Source: Opeltia flavorubescens (taxonomy: Eukaryota; Ascomycota; Lecanoromycetes; Teloschistales; Teloschistaceae). From it: DNA of 64,000 nucleotides. Shown here one piece after another: positions 26,931 through 38,960 of this stretch (position 1 is the first letter of the stretch; every line of letters begins with the position of its first letter). Made by a program: the position numbers and the translations under genes. The notes beneath the pieces were generated by a model. That model had not been told where the DNA came from, did not search any database, and was given only the letters and a program-made list of their open reading frames with translations. The stretch covers positions 310,001 to 374,000 of the forward strand of contig KE546965.1 in the NCBI GenBank assembly GCA_000442125.1, written 5' to 3'.

Positions 26931-27512
26931 ATGCTTCTCCCCTTTTCCCTGCTCCTCACAACGCTTCTTACACTCGACCTCTTCCTCCTCACCAACGGCT
27001 ACACTTGCCTCCAAAGCACCACGCCTCTCCCCCCTTTCCGCGACTGCCGCATCATCATAGCAGGCCTAGAATGGGTCTCCGCCCAACCTCTCGAGCGCAA
27101 TCCGCGAGACTGGGGCCGCGCCATCCCCAGCACCAAGACCACCGAGCCCCTCCCGAGATACTTCATGATCCAAGGCCGAAAACCCCCGAACGAGTGCGCG
27201 GTCCAGCTCGACGTCGATCCGATCGATTATTACGCTGTTGACACGTTCTCGTTGGCCGCTGTGGCGCAGGCGGCGAGGGTGGTGTATTGGGGATGTTTGG
27301 TCGGGAAGGGGATGGTGGGGTTGGAGTATCCGAATCTGAATCAGAAGAGGGTGTGGGCGAAGTTGATTAGGCTGGATTGGGTGAATTTGAGGGAGGTTGT
27401 GGGGGAGAGGAGGAGGGTTCTTGGGGGGGTAGGGGGTGGGAATTTGTCGATGGTTGTTTTGGATGGACGGGGCGGAGGGGTTGGCGTGGAAAGGAAGGAC
27501 GGGGATGCGTGA
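26931..27512 (+). CDS. Small secreted protein, uncharacterised
   Basis: This is a single-exon frame of 193 residues from the ATG at 26931; the frame extends upstream but only from a TTG. The N-terminus (MLLPFSLLLTTLLTLDLFLLTNG) is a strong signal peptide candidate. The body has spaced cysteines (YTCLQ, FRDCRIIIAGLEW, NECAVQLDV, YWGCLV) and ends its conserved-looking part at VWAKLIRLD. After that the composition becomes Gly/Arg/Val-rich and repetitive, with very G-rich coding. The order of elements resembles a common fungal secreted family and also the protein starting at 63528. An extracellular or host-facing role is possible but unproven. Confidence 0.6.
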   Translation: MLLPFSLLLTTLLTLDLFLLTNGYTCLQSTTPLPPFRDCRIIIAGLEWVSAQPLERNPRDWGRAIPSTKTTEPLPRYFMIQGRKPPNECAVQLDVDPIDYYAVDTFSLAAVAQAARVVYWGCLVGKGMVGLEYPNLNQKRVWAKLIRLDWVNLREVVGERRRVLGGVGGGNLSMVVLDGRGGGVGVERKDGDA

Positions 27513-30171
27513 GTTGAGGATGGACTCTCTTTCGTGGTTGGAAAGACGGGATATAGTTTTGGTATCAGCTTTTTCTTTTTTGAGAAGCAAGGGGTTCGGC
27601 GAAAACATAGATGAATTTGATTTTTTGGAAGATATTACACGTGGGCGTTCCTGGTGGTAATTGCTAAAGTGTTACCGTGTTTTCGAAGCCGAGTCGATAG
27701 GAATTTTAGACGTAGAAACTTAGCGAGAAATCGGTGTTTCGAGACGGCGAACTCATGATCGCTTAGAAGGGAGTGGAATATCCAGAATGAATATCATGTA
27801 TGTTACACCCGAATAACANCTCGTTCGCAAGCATTTTCACTGAGATTGCTGGACCGATCAGAAGGTATCCGGCCGGGATAGGAAGAGCAGTGGATTCTGT
27901 TGGCGATGTGCAGCGTCCTAGCGTTAAGTCAGTCAATCTGGAGCGATGAGTGCCCGGATAACCCGAATTAAACGGAAATATGATATCAGGCACGTGGATG
28001 TCAAGACAATGATATCCCCATCAAAGACCAAGCATACGTCAGAAACGCACGTACCTCCTCCTTCCTTGAGTTCGTGGATGAGAAAATTACATGTCACACT
28101 ATACCTAGTAGTAGTTCATCGATATCATTCTTAAAAGTAGCTCAGAGTCGAATGGCTCGGAAGAGGATGGCTAAGGCTTCCGCTCATAAAATTGAGAATA
28201 AGCAGAGAGTAATAGAAATGGAACAGAAGGTAGCCAAAGGAGAATTATTACCTTATAAAAAGAATCCTTGGCCACGATAACATCCATGAAGATGCATATC
28301 TAAAACATTAACAGCGCAAGGAGATATCAATGCGTATGTATCTCTCCCTCTGTTGGTGTATTGCAACGCTTGATCAATACCCATGGAGCGTATGCAAAGA
28401 GAGGAGCCTTGAAAGGGAATTACGTACATGTGCCATGAGGAAACCGAAATACTTCTAAAGACGTTAAAGGAAAATATCCACAATGCCCTGTTCCAGCCAA
28501 AGCTATACATCACTCCCGAACAAAACGAGAATCACGGCAACGACATAGACCACCTGCTTTGTAAATTGAGTAACGTCCATCAAAACCAATCTCAAAAAGA
28601 ATGAAAAAGGCAGTCCGAAGAACAGTACAGAAACACTGCTACACATCTCCCCAACACCCAACTCCCCTCACCCAAGAAAGGAATCCACATCATGCATGCC
28701 AAACACCACCCAACCAAGTAAAACCATAACGAATGAATGAACTCATCAACATACCCCAAACCCCCCCAAAAATCACCAATCCTTCAAAACCCACGCATCT
28801 CCAATCGCCAAATCTCACCTAATCTTCACCCTCCCCCCACTGCCTTAAGACTGCCTCCCCCGCACCGCTCGGAAAACAACACCCAAACCAGAATCTGCAC
28901 ACTGTACATACTCACCGTTGTTTCCCCCTCGGAAAAAGAAAACGCACGTCATACCGCCTCATCAGCTGCCAAGCCCCCCCTTGCCGCAGAAATGCATGCG
29001 ACGAACCAGCGAATCAAATGCCAGAGGTTGTTTTGACAGGAAAAATTCATCAATCAGCAAACCTTAATAATAATCTTCAAACACAACCGAATCGGTCCGA
29101 AGACACAAGACCACAATCACAACAATAACACAACTACGAATATGGAGTTTCACCATATCTCACTAGAATAGACACACACGTGCTAATCAACCCCTCCAAA
29201 AAATCATCTACAAAAAAAACCCTCCAACTAGCTCCAAAAAAGGTATCCCTTGCGAACCTCCAAGATTCCACGACGAAAAGCTCACCACTTATAGCATAGC
29301 CTAGAAAACGAGAAAAGAGAGAAAAGCGGCACGGGGAACGGAAGAGCCAAAAAATCAACGGCGTCTTTCTATTGTCTTAGCTAGACTGTGACGAGCATCT
29401 CATCACACCGCTACTATGCCCCATGTACGCAATCAATAACAATGATGTCTCGGAAGATGCCGCTTTTTCCAACTAGCCATGTGAGCATGTGAAAGATGTG
29501 AGATTACGGCAAGGGGGGAAGTAGCTGCATCGAAATCCGGGGAATTTTTACAAAAGTATGGTAAAATGAGCCGACGAGCCTCTCCTCCCATGAGACCTCT
29601 TATGAGACGTGTGCTGTGAGAAATGAATTTCAAATTAACCTAATTGTTTCACGGGAATTCTTTGTCATATCTCTACTACAAATCCCTTTCTCTGCCTCAC
29701 TTAGAATATTGGTGCGGATGAGAGAAGGAGTAAAGAAAAAGACCCTTCGCCCCATATGCTTGCGTGCTTGCTGTAGAATATAAATCAAAAAGCCTCCGTT
29801 CCTGGTCCACCCCCTTGTTGTCCTTGATGCAGAAAAACTCGATGGCCTGTTCCGAACCCCGTAATAATAGTGTACAGACAGATGCAGACCCCCTTTGAAG
29901 ATAAAGCCAGATGCCTGTCTAAAGCGAGTGATTGTATGGATCCCTCTTCTGACCGAATAATGCGACACCCCTACTCTGTTGCCAGATGCAATGAATCTCT
30001 ATCCTCCTGCCCCATCCTTGTGTGCGGAAATTGCAATAACCATCTTTCTGTGTATAACGCGCATGTTGTAGGAGTGAAGTGCAGTAAAATTCTTGAGCAG
30101 AGTTATGGTCGTGAATGCGCCCCTGATCCAGCAGAGAGCAAGCAACAACCATCTGTCAGATTCAACCAATC
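27513..30171. other. Intergenic, 2.7 kb
   Basis: This separates the 3' ends of a plus-strand and a minus-strand gene. The plus strand is strongly A/C-biased around 28600-28960, with CCAAC and ACCACC runs. It contains one undetermined base at 27819. A 42-codon ATG frame at 28152-28280 is too short to support. No other feature was seen. Confidence 0.4.
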
Positions 30172-31583
30172 TCACATCCCCTTGCGATCCAATGCTTTGA
30201 CCATCGAGCTGTCAGCGCTTGTCCTACCACCGCCAGATTGTTCCCCCGGCCCGAGAAGATCGTGAATTCCCATCTTTCCACGCTGTCCACTCCCATTGCC
30301 CTCTCGATCTTTGGGTGGAGGGCTACGACCGTTGTTTCGAGGCGGCAATACTTGTGGCGGATGAAGCCCGGCTGGCGCGTAACTGTATGCCGATGCTGAA
30401 GACGAGCTCCCGTGAGGCGACCCAGACGCACGCTGCTCGTACGAGTAAGACGATTGGGGCGAAGCGCGTCGTGCGGTCGGGTTGGGTGCGGGATAGTACG
30501 GTTGCTGACCCGGAGGCTGCGAGTATGGTGCGGATTGGTAGGAAGTCACCGAAGATGCAGGTGATACGGGTACAAGGCCCGTAGGATCGGGATACTCGTA
30601 GCCCCCTGCAGAGCCACGGCGACCGGTGGGTACAGATGGACGTCCCTGCTCATAATGATACGGGTGTGAGGACGATGTTTGTGGGGGAGGAGCCACGGGA
30701 GTATGAAGGGATTCGTCGGAACGGGGACGCTTTCGACTCACTTGGTCTTTTGGAGGAGCGGGCTGAGGAGCGCCTCGTTCATCATACATTGGACCAGGGT
30801 AAGCATGCGATGGAGAGGCAATTGGCGCGTAGCCATGTGGAGGAGGTGGATAATTGGGATCTTGACCGGGTGTATAACCCAGTAATTGCCCATGCGCCCC
30901 GTAGATTGGCGGATGTGGACCTTGCTGAGGATAGAGCGGTCGGCCACCGCCGCGCTGTGGGACGGGCGCAGCATTTCTCAAATGCGGATAAGCAGTATGA
31001 GCGGGCACAAAAGCTGATGCATGTGCAGAGACTGGTGTGAATATACACTCTTGCTGGAATCGCTGGCAGTTGGTACATCTGCCATCTTCGGATGCTTCGA
31101 AGCCAGAGCACCGAATCTGTTTCCCATCAGTATTGAATTCTGCCAACATCAACAGACGTGCAACCAACCTTGCGTCTTCGACAATAGCGACAAGCGATAG
31201 CTGTGCGCTGTCTGGGAGCTGGCTGATGCGAAGGATACATATGGTGCGGTGGAGGAGGCCCACGATGAGGGTCTTGCGGATGGCCTGGATACATATCGTA
31301 TTGGGGATGACGATAGTAATCAGGAGGGGGAGCATGTTGAGGGGGTGGTAAGGTCACCATATCGCCTTGTCCTGGGGTGGATGGGTTTGGGTAGGGTTGT
31401 GAAGGTGGTGGAGCCTATGATGAAGGGAGGATGGATTAGTCAATGGCAATCCCGGTGAAAGGGTACACAGCATCCTACCCGATAATGCAGCGGTGGCTGC
31501 TGCGGAATAGGATATGCGCCTCTTGGTACGTCCCACTGCGGCGGAGGATATTGCCCTTGCTGCTTGTTGAGGTCGCTGGACAT
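30172..31583 (-). CDS. Zn2Cys6 transcription factor
   Basis: Exons 31583..31479, 31414..31169 and 31116..30172 (introns 64 and 52 nt) give 431 residues. The N-terminus MSSDLNKQQGQYPPPQWDVP is Pro/Gln-rich. The binuclear zinc cluster is at about residues 110-141. It reads CRYCRRRK, then IRCSGFEASEDGRCTNCQRF and QQEC, with six cysteines at about 110, 113, 120, 131, 134 and 141. Intron 2 falls inside the cluster, right after the RRRK patch, as in many fungal Zn2Cys6 genes. The rest is Pro/Ser/Tyr/Gln-rich and disordered. A short C-terminal block, KMGIHDLLGP, looks conserved. No fungal-specific TF middle homology region is visible. It is probably a nuclear DNA-binding regulator; targets are unknown. 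Confidence 0.9.
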
Positions 31584-34500
31584 TGGTTTTTAAGCGCGCA
31601 ACAGATTTTGAGCCCTTGATTCAACTTTCACCGACTTGGGAATATGGTCATTTCTCGAATTGAGCAATATTGAAATCTCGAGAGTCAGACGGGGTGATTG
31701 ATTCAAGCAGGCTGAAGAATGCTGGGTGGCACAGGGTGATGAGTTGGTTTGCTTTTTTCGCGGGTTGGAAGGAAGAGAAGTGAAGAGATTGCACGTGTAA
31801 AGGGAGATTGTTGTCAGATAAGTGTGGGTGTGAATTGCCTTGTTTTGTGAGTTGAGTGGCAGAAGTGTCGAGTCGGGTGGATGGTGAAATGATGGCACAG
31901 TCAAAAGGTGGTGTGTCGGTAAAGACAAGGTTGTACTACAATTCTAGGATAGTTGTAGAGTGGACACAAGACAGGGTCGGGTGTAGAATAGATGGTGGAG
32001 CGAGGAAGAATGGAGAGTTGTGAGGTGCAAGGTAGGTATGAGAAGTTGTGGTGTGTGTGAGATGACGGACCCAGCTGGAGGGTACCGCGGGTATTTTAGA
32101 TCCCTTGCGCAGCTGGTTGGGACTTGGGAAAGTGGGAACTGATCTAAACTCACCATAGAAGACAGTCCCCAGTCCCATGTCCCAAGAAAACCCCCCCCTT
32201 CGCTTCCCTTTCCTTCCCTTCCTTCCCTTAGCCAGTTCCCTTCTGGTGGGCCCGCCGCCATGGGGTCCGTGGTCCTTGGGCCAAAGACGGCCTTGAGCCG
32301 ATCCTTACGTCTTGCTGCTTCCACTCTACACTTATTTTAGCTTGCGGCAGCAGCCAGGCTCCGTTCCTGCTTTGCTACCCATTGTTGTTACTCTGCCATC
32401 TGTCCTCTGACCTCCACTCTAACTAAATGACCATGGACCTTGGCAAGTGCGACCGCTTTCGAATCCTCGCTTTCACCCGTTGATCCGCTACTCAGCCTGC
32501 CGTCTGGGATCTAGGAGAAACGGCATCTTCCAGCCTCCGGCATGCCATTTCCATAACGCTCCTACAGACTAACCCTATGCTAATTCTCGCAGATATCATC
32601 TTTGAACCTCCTCTACTCTCCCTTGGCTTGGCTATCGTTTGCCCCATCAAACGGCCCTTTTGCACATGTCGCCCTCAGTGGCGCGGCACGGCTACGTGCG
32701 AATCGTTGATCTAAAACTCTGAGATGACGACGGCTTCTACAAAACCGTCATTGGCCTGGAAATTGCGGAGCTCAGGTATAAACGCAGCTTACAAGGGCTG
32801 ATTGGGTGCTTATTCGCGGTCCGTGGCGAGCTTCTGGTGTGGGGGGAAAAAGCAATGTATGTGTCTAGTAGGCGACTGGCTCTGCTGCTCCTTTAGGCCG
32901 CATATTTTCAAGTCTCGTGCCTGGACGGACGGTGAGAGAAGACTAGAAGCACCGTGGCAAAGGATGGATGTCGCCATGGTGAGCGATCGGAAGACCGGGT
33001 ACATGGGTACATGGGTACCTCGACACTTATTTTCAGCCCTTAGTAAAGAACCCAAGGCACAACTTCCATCGCGTAGACTGATCTGCAGAATAAATGTAGT
33101 CCCAACATTCACTGGCTATCTGTGTCGCTTTCTCCTTCCTTGAGAGTCGCTCTTAGCAATACGCTTGTGTCTGCCTTGTTCCCTGACTTCTCTCGTGATC
33201 TTTGCGGTGACAACATAACTGACTTCAACCCACATCATTGCTGCAAGACTTACATAAGTACCGCTGGACATCCTTGCTGGCACATTGTGAAGCCATGGGA
33301 CAGGGGTCGAGCGTGCAGCGTAAAGTGGCACGTACATCTCGCTTTAACGAGCCCGAACCCGCTGCAAGGTCAAGGCTGCTAACGTCGGGCTTGGCCAAGC
33401 CCAGCCCAGTTGGTGGTCGGGTAAGCCGAGCATTGGTTGGATGGCTCAAGGAGCCCCAATAGAAAGTAGCCAATTCGAGGTCACATGGCAGCTGTAGATC
33501 GCTCAGAACGTTGCACAACTCCTGGAAGCGGGAGCGGACAGCGGTTCGCGCAGAGGAGTCTCGACTGGTCCCAGTAAAGGGGCGTTTGAGGGTCAAGACT
33601 TCTGGGCAAGAATCGTGTGATGATCAGCTCCATCGAGATCCCAGACTTTCCACGGTTCACACGAGTCCACATGGAATCCGCTCCTCCATCCTTTATCAGT
33701 CTTAGCGCAGGGAAGCCACGCGACTGGCACGCCCTNCCCCAGTCTTTGGCTTGCTCGATCTTAAGTGAGTCACTATTCTCAGCCGTTCCGCTTTGCCTTG
33801 ATACCGTTAGCTACCAAATCGCGGCCGAACCCGTCAATATTTCACAGCTGCTGGTTATTGTTTTGTGAGAGCGGCCCTTGCTTTAGCATGGCATCAGTCA
33901 ACTGACGGACCAAAGCTGAGCTCAGAGCTAGCGGTAGTCCAACATCATCGTAACTGCTCATCGCAGATATTTCCTCAAACGTGTCTAACGCGCGCGCGGT
34001 GTCAGCAATAAGGCGTCATGTGAAATGATCCTAGGGGCAACTCGGGAGGAAATCCTAAAGACTCCACCACAACGAAATTCGACCATGAGAGTGGGACGTG
34101 CTTACGGCCAACGGATTAGGCCTCATTGGCCAATTTGAAAAGGCTTAAACCCACGGTCCGGCACGAGCTCAAACGCTGAGGCCTGCTGGGATGGGTGGGT
34201 CCCGATTGCTCGAAGACACAACGATTGGACTGCTGCAAAATTGGTACGATGATCCTTCCGCCCTCCACGTCAAGATTCGACGGATTTTGGTAATCAATCA
34301 ATCGACGGAGCGAACCCTAGAGAACTAAGGCTGAGACTGTCTGCAGAATCCGCCCACATTCGGTTTGATCTACACAGATGCTGCATCATGCAGGCTTGAC
34401 GTGCAGCTACACTTTTCCAAGATCAACCCTGTTATGTCATTCAAAGAATAATGACCTTGTACTGTGAACATGTCTGAGTTGGTAAGCGTGCCAAATACGA

Positions 34501-36778
34501 GCAATAGCGGCACAGCCTACCAATATGTCTTGTGTGGCCACTACTCCGTACTTTGCACCTGATACTGTATTAATAACGTGCGCCATCAAGTGACCATGAA
34601 CATGTGGCACAGTGTCTTCATCCCTACGAAAAGCTGTTGATTATTCCATGAAATGATGGATCAGGGTCCACATCTACACTGAGTCTTCTTTGATACTTGA
34701 CCCTACGCTCTCTCACATATCACCTTTGCTGACTCCGTCATCAACTTACTCCGTGATGTTTGAGAAATCGCGTAGTCATACAATAATAGGTATCGAAACC
34801 GTCGTCCACCGATACTATGATCTTTGCATGAGTTATCGTTGTAGAGCGTTGTCTGCAGGGCCTGGACATAGGAAACAACCTTCAGCGAAGACCCTCGATC
34901 ACGATCAGCTCGTGATGACATCCAAAACCATGACCAGCCTCAGCCGTATCCTCACTCTATGATGCATTTTAGGATACTGCGAGTGTCTTTCTTTTGAGAC
35001 AGTAGTGTGTGGGAAACCCAAACGCACCCCTGGATGTAGTACCCTGGCTCTCAGAGAGAAATTTTGGCGAGGTGCCATGTGTTCGGTATCCTTAGTATGG
35101 ACGGCGGCACGGGAGGCTGCATACGGGACATGGTTTGCTGAAACCGAATGGCCAAACGATAGTGGCAGCAGGGCGCTTCGAGGATTGAGATACTGAATGC
35201 GGTCGTAGAGCTATCCAGCAAGGATTCTGCCAATATATGCACGTCGGAACGAGAAAGTACCTGAACCCTGTTTGAGGTTAAGTTTTATGGTGGCTGCATG
35301 GCTTGCCAGGAACAAGCACTGACCTCAAAGTATGGCATCAGCGGCTAGCTACGGGAAAGACCTGTTGTCTTATCCAACTTGCGTCTTGCTAAGCGTACGG
35401 TGAACGGCAACAGGAACAAGAGACTAAGAACCAGGGCTATCGAATCTCCCAGAACAAGATACAGCTCCTCTTTGATTTCAATGATTCTTTCCGACTGCGA
35501 GACTCGTATTTGACTCGCTATCTGTTTTGACCATAGTTTTGATGAGCATGCGCCGTTAACTTAAGTGAAGAACCTGGTAAAGGTCCCTTGACGGTGATAA
35601 CGATCACAGGACAATACGAAGCTGAACCTCGGTTCTAGCACTGTAAGCTGAGACCAGATCGGTTCCTGGCGGTCTCATCTTTATTGCTTACCCACCTTTT
35701 GGTTAACCGAAGCGATCACTCCCGGTTCCCGACTTCCGGATGCTCGCGCAATCACTGTACTAGATACTCGTTGAGCAACGGACACGATAAAGGAGCACCT
35801 TCAGGATGATGGAATATCAAGTCGAGAGTGAACAACCAGCACCGTACAGGGGTGACACGTTTACAGCCTAAGCCACGGTTAAGGCCTCCCGCCGCTTTAT
35901 CATCGACCGCTGGACGCGGGATTGAAATGTTTAGGTCCGGAAATGGTCTGATCAGATGACCTTTAGTCTATGCGAGACTAAGATTAGGGTTCCGTCTTGG
36001 TGGATCGGCTGGAAACGACTCAACGGGGCGGAAGGGAGAATGCAGCGGGCCGGGAGTCATCTTTGTCGGGTCTTTTGTCGGCGAATTGCGCTTGCGAAGA
36101 CAGGTTTCGATTCTCGCAATCATGAGATCCATAGATGCGTTGTATTAAAGGGCAATCCTCCCGGTTAAGGATTCGAGTTGGAAAGGTATCGGTCACGGTC
36201 GAGGTTCAAGACCGCTCAGGCTCGTCTCAAGTAGGCGTCTTGCATAGACTAGCAAGATTAGCTTAATTGAATGTTGGGTCTTGCTCTAGACAAGCGTACC
36301 AATTCCGATGCACTGACTCCACGATCATCGAAGGTATCTGTCGAATCAAGTCGAGAACGAGAGTCGTTGGGTTTGAGCCAGGAGCATGGGCAGAAATTTG
36401 AACTGCAGCTCACATACTGTAGCTCCGACTCCATCAACCTACTGCATGGAACGCGACATGAGTGTGAAACATTTGGGCATCAAGTATCAAGACTACTTGA
36501 TGGGCGTAGGATAGGATAGTGATCGATGATTCCAGATCAATCTCTGACTGGAGAGGACCCTGATCTTGAAAAAAAAAAAGCTTAATTTAGGGCCTCCAAT
36601 AAATACTCTGCATCTCAGAAACTTTCTGTAACTCAAGGCGACTAGAAAATGGTGCCCAATGTCTAGGTAACCACCGCTCATGATATCTAGCTAGTCTCCT
36701 GTCGCTGGTAGAGCCATGCTACGTTATGCAAACCTACTGATGCTCGCTAGTAAAGGTCACCCAATTGCTTTGTCCAAA
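31584..36778. other. 5.2 kb gene-poor region
   Basis: The left ~1.2 kb should be promoter and leader of the Zn2Cys6 gene. It includes a CCTT-type pyrimidine tract at 32191-32230 and a short GGGTACAT repeat near 32997-33020. Frames beyond that are all short and unlike any known family. No terminal repeats or recognisable transposon peptides were seen. One undetermined base lies at 33736. Confidence 0.4.
32191..32230. repeat. Pyrimidine microsatellite (CCTT-like)
   Basis: A run of C followed by degenerate CCTT/CCCTT units on the plus strand, about 40 bp long, upstream of the Zn2Cys6 gene. It could be a promoter tract of that gene, in which case it would be GA-rich on the coding strand. Confidence 0.7.
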
Positions 36779-38607
36779 TCATTGCTTGACTTCCTCTGCT
36801 GTTGGCAACTCAATTGCGCGGTAAAGTAAGATGAGGGCAGAATGGCTTTCTCCTAGAGCATCGATTAGCCTTGAGATATATTGTCATTGGTCTGAAAACC
36901 CACCTCCACCCGAAAGCGTCTCGATCTTTTCTGCCTCAACCTCCGATACCTTGTCATCGTTGAACCACCACCACTTTCCATCTTCTTCTTTCCTCTTGCC
37001 TGTCTGGGCATCCATGGCACCCTGCTTCTTCACATACGATGTGTAGTGACCGCTGTCAGCACTTGCTCCCTGATGCGTCACTACTCCACGGAGCTCGTAC
37101 AATCCAGACTTGTTAGCGCCTTCATCCTTGGCCAGATCGGGGTTAATGAGACCAAAGAGTTCCTTCTTCGCTGCCAGTATTGATGCCGCTCGTTCGGCAT
37201 CATACTCCGCGTCCGTTTTATAAACTGCATCTGCCATCTCGGCATCACCGTCCTTTTTCTCCGCTTGCTTGTCCTTAGCCAGCTTCTTCTCATCCGCTGG
37301 ACGCTCGGCTTTGAGCTCTCTCTGCCGATCTTCCTCTTGCTTGTGAGCCATTTTCTGCCGCTTCCGTGCCCGCGTCACATCCTCTTCATCCTTGCGAATC
37401 TCCCGTACCTTGTCTCTAACAGGAACGAGTTGCTTCCTCAACGACTCAGTGCAAAACTCCACCACATCCAATTCCAGAGGAAACGTGACCTTTCGCATGA
37501 TCTTGGCTTTTTTTTGCGCTTCTCGCTTCCAGAAGAAGCGCACAAAGTGCACAGTAAGATACTTGGGCAAGCGAGCTACGCGAGATTTCTTAGTATACAA
37601 GGCGTCGCGATCCAGAACCGAGGATTTCTTCTCGATCTTCTCCTCCAGACCGGCCAAAATGCCGTCTCTGAGATGGTTCGTATCCTTGCTAATGTGGCAA
37701 TCAAGCTTCAAGAAGACATCTTCGCCCCGGACGGGCTGTTCGCCTCCCTCTTTTGCTGCAGGCTCGTCGCATTCTAGTACCGACTCAAAGCGGCCAGCAA
37801 GATATTTGTCGATGAAGGACACGTCCGACGCTTGCTGAGATGAAGGTTCGGCCTCCTTTGCTGCGTTATCTTTGATTTTGAGTTTCTGCCGAAGCAGGGA
37901 CACGATTTGAGACCATGCCTCTTCAGCATCTTGTTGCGCGTACCCATNGCCAGTTTTAGATTTTTGAGCGAATTGCGGAAAGGATGTTCTGAGAGCATTG
38001 AGAAAGATGAGAGGAGGAAAACCTTCTTGAGTTTCGGACATTTGCTTGTAGAGGTCTCGCAATGATGATGTGAGATCGAGAGCACTTCCGCCAAGTCCAA
38101 ATTGACTTAGATCAGGTCCACCTGATCCAGAATATTTTTGTAATTCTTCTTGCAACTCAGGGACACTCCGCAACGTTTGGAGGGTTGAATTCAGATAACA
38201 GGTGTTTCCCAAATTTTGCAAGCCAGCGGGTGTAGCTCCTTCGGCTCTGGCCGCCTCCGCCTCGGTCATATCTTCCATGAACTTCATCTGCTCTTTTGGT
38301 CGCTCTAGAGTGGCCGATTCTGTAGAAGGTGTGCCCATCATCATGAATGTTTGCCCGGGCTTGACTCCAAGTGTGGAAAGATCAGTCTCATCCTTTAACT
38401 GACCGCCTTTCACAAGGATCTTTTGGCGTTCTGGCTCGACGCCAGTCAACGAATACAGTTGGTATTTGAATGTCTCGCCGGTGGAGCTAGGGTCGAGCTC
38501 GACTTCATGGCGCTTGCCCTGATGTTTGACGAAAACTGTAGGACACTCAGTATTTCAAAAGAAATGCTGTAGGTTATGGGGTCTCGCCTACCTTGAACAC
38601 TTGCCAT
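36779..38607 (-). CDS. UBP6: UBP6/USP14 proteasome-associated deubiquitinase
   Basis: Ubp6 sits on the proteasome base and removes ubiquitin from substrates. Exons 38607..38592, 38535..36904 and 36852..36779 give 573 residues; introns are 56 and 51 nt. The 16 nt first exon encodes MASVQ. An N-terminal ubiquitin-like domain (VFVKHQGKRHEVELD to FMMMG) covers about residues 5-73. The Cys box GLQNLGNTCYLNSTLQTL puts the nucleophile at residue 118, the same position as in yeast Ubp6. The His box is SADSGHYTSYV, with His about 502. The last exon restores the family C-terminus (SGGGESHSALILLYRAIEL). A charged Lys/Glu insertion lies at about 390-440. One undetermined base at 37948 leaves one residue unknown. 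Confidence 0.96.
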
Positions 38608-38960
38608 ATTTACACGAATCCGTCTGCGAGAATTTACGGATCGACTCTAGGAGGATAGACGCTGTTGAAGACAACAAGATGTTTGGAACAAATTGGTGAT
38701 GTTTTCTGACAGATCTCTAACAACATAGCCGAGGTTCGGCCGGTATCGCGGCGAAAGTCGGCAGCCGATCACTGTGTGCTGATCCAATCCTGGACGCCAA
38801 GGCATCTCATCCAGACCCCGAGCGAAGAGTGAATTGTGTTACTGGTATCCATGCGAAGAGCCTTCCAGCTAGACTTGAACATCAACTTCTTGCATGGTCA
38901 ATGTACCAATTGAGGATCCATACCTGTCATAAGCTTATGCTTCACATCTCATAGTGGAGA
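38608..38960. promoter_or_regulatory. Divergent promoter, UBP6 and ARPC4
   Basis: Only 353 bp separates the start codons of UBP6 (minus) and ARPC4 (plus), so the two genes must share this promoter space. I did not identify a specific factor site. Confidence 0.6.

Noticed and set aside
28152-28280. 42-codon basic peptide frame (MARKRMAKASAHK...)
   Set aside because: Protein-like but too short, with no upstream exon or similarity I can name.
30636-31040. 134-codon plus-strand frame
   Set aside because: Exactly opposite the Zn2Cys6 coding exon; an antisense shadow of its Pro-rich sequence.
36202-36213. Sequence matching a tRNA B-box (GGTTCAAGACC)
   Set aside because: The T stem does not pair fully and no A-box or acceptor stem is found upstream.
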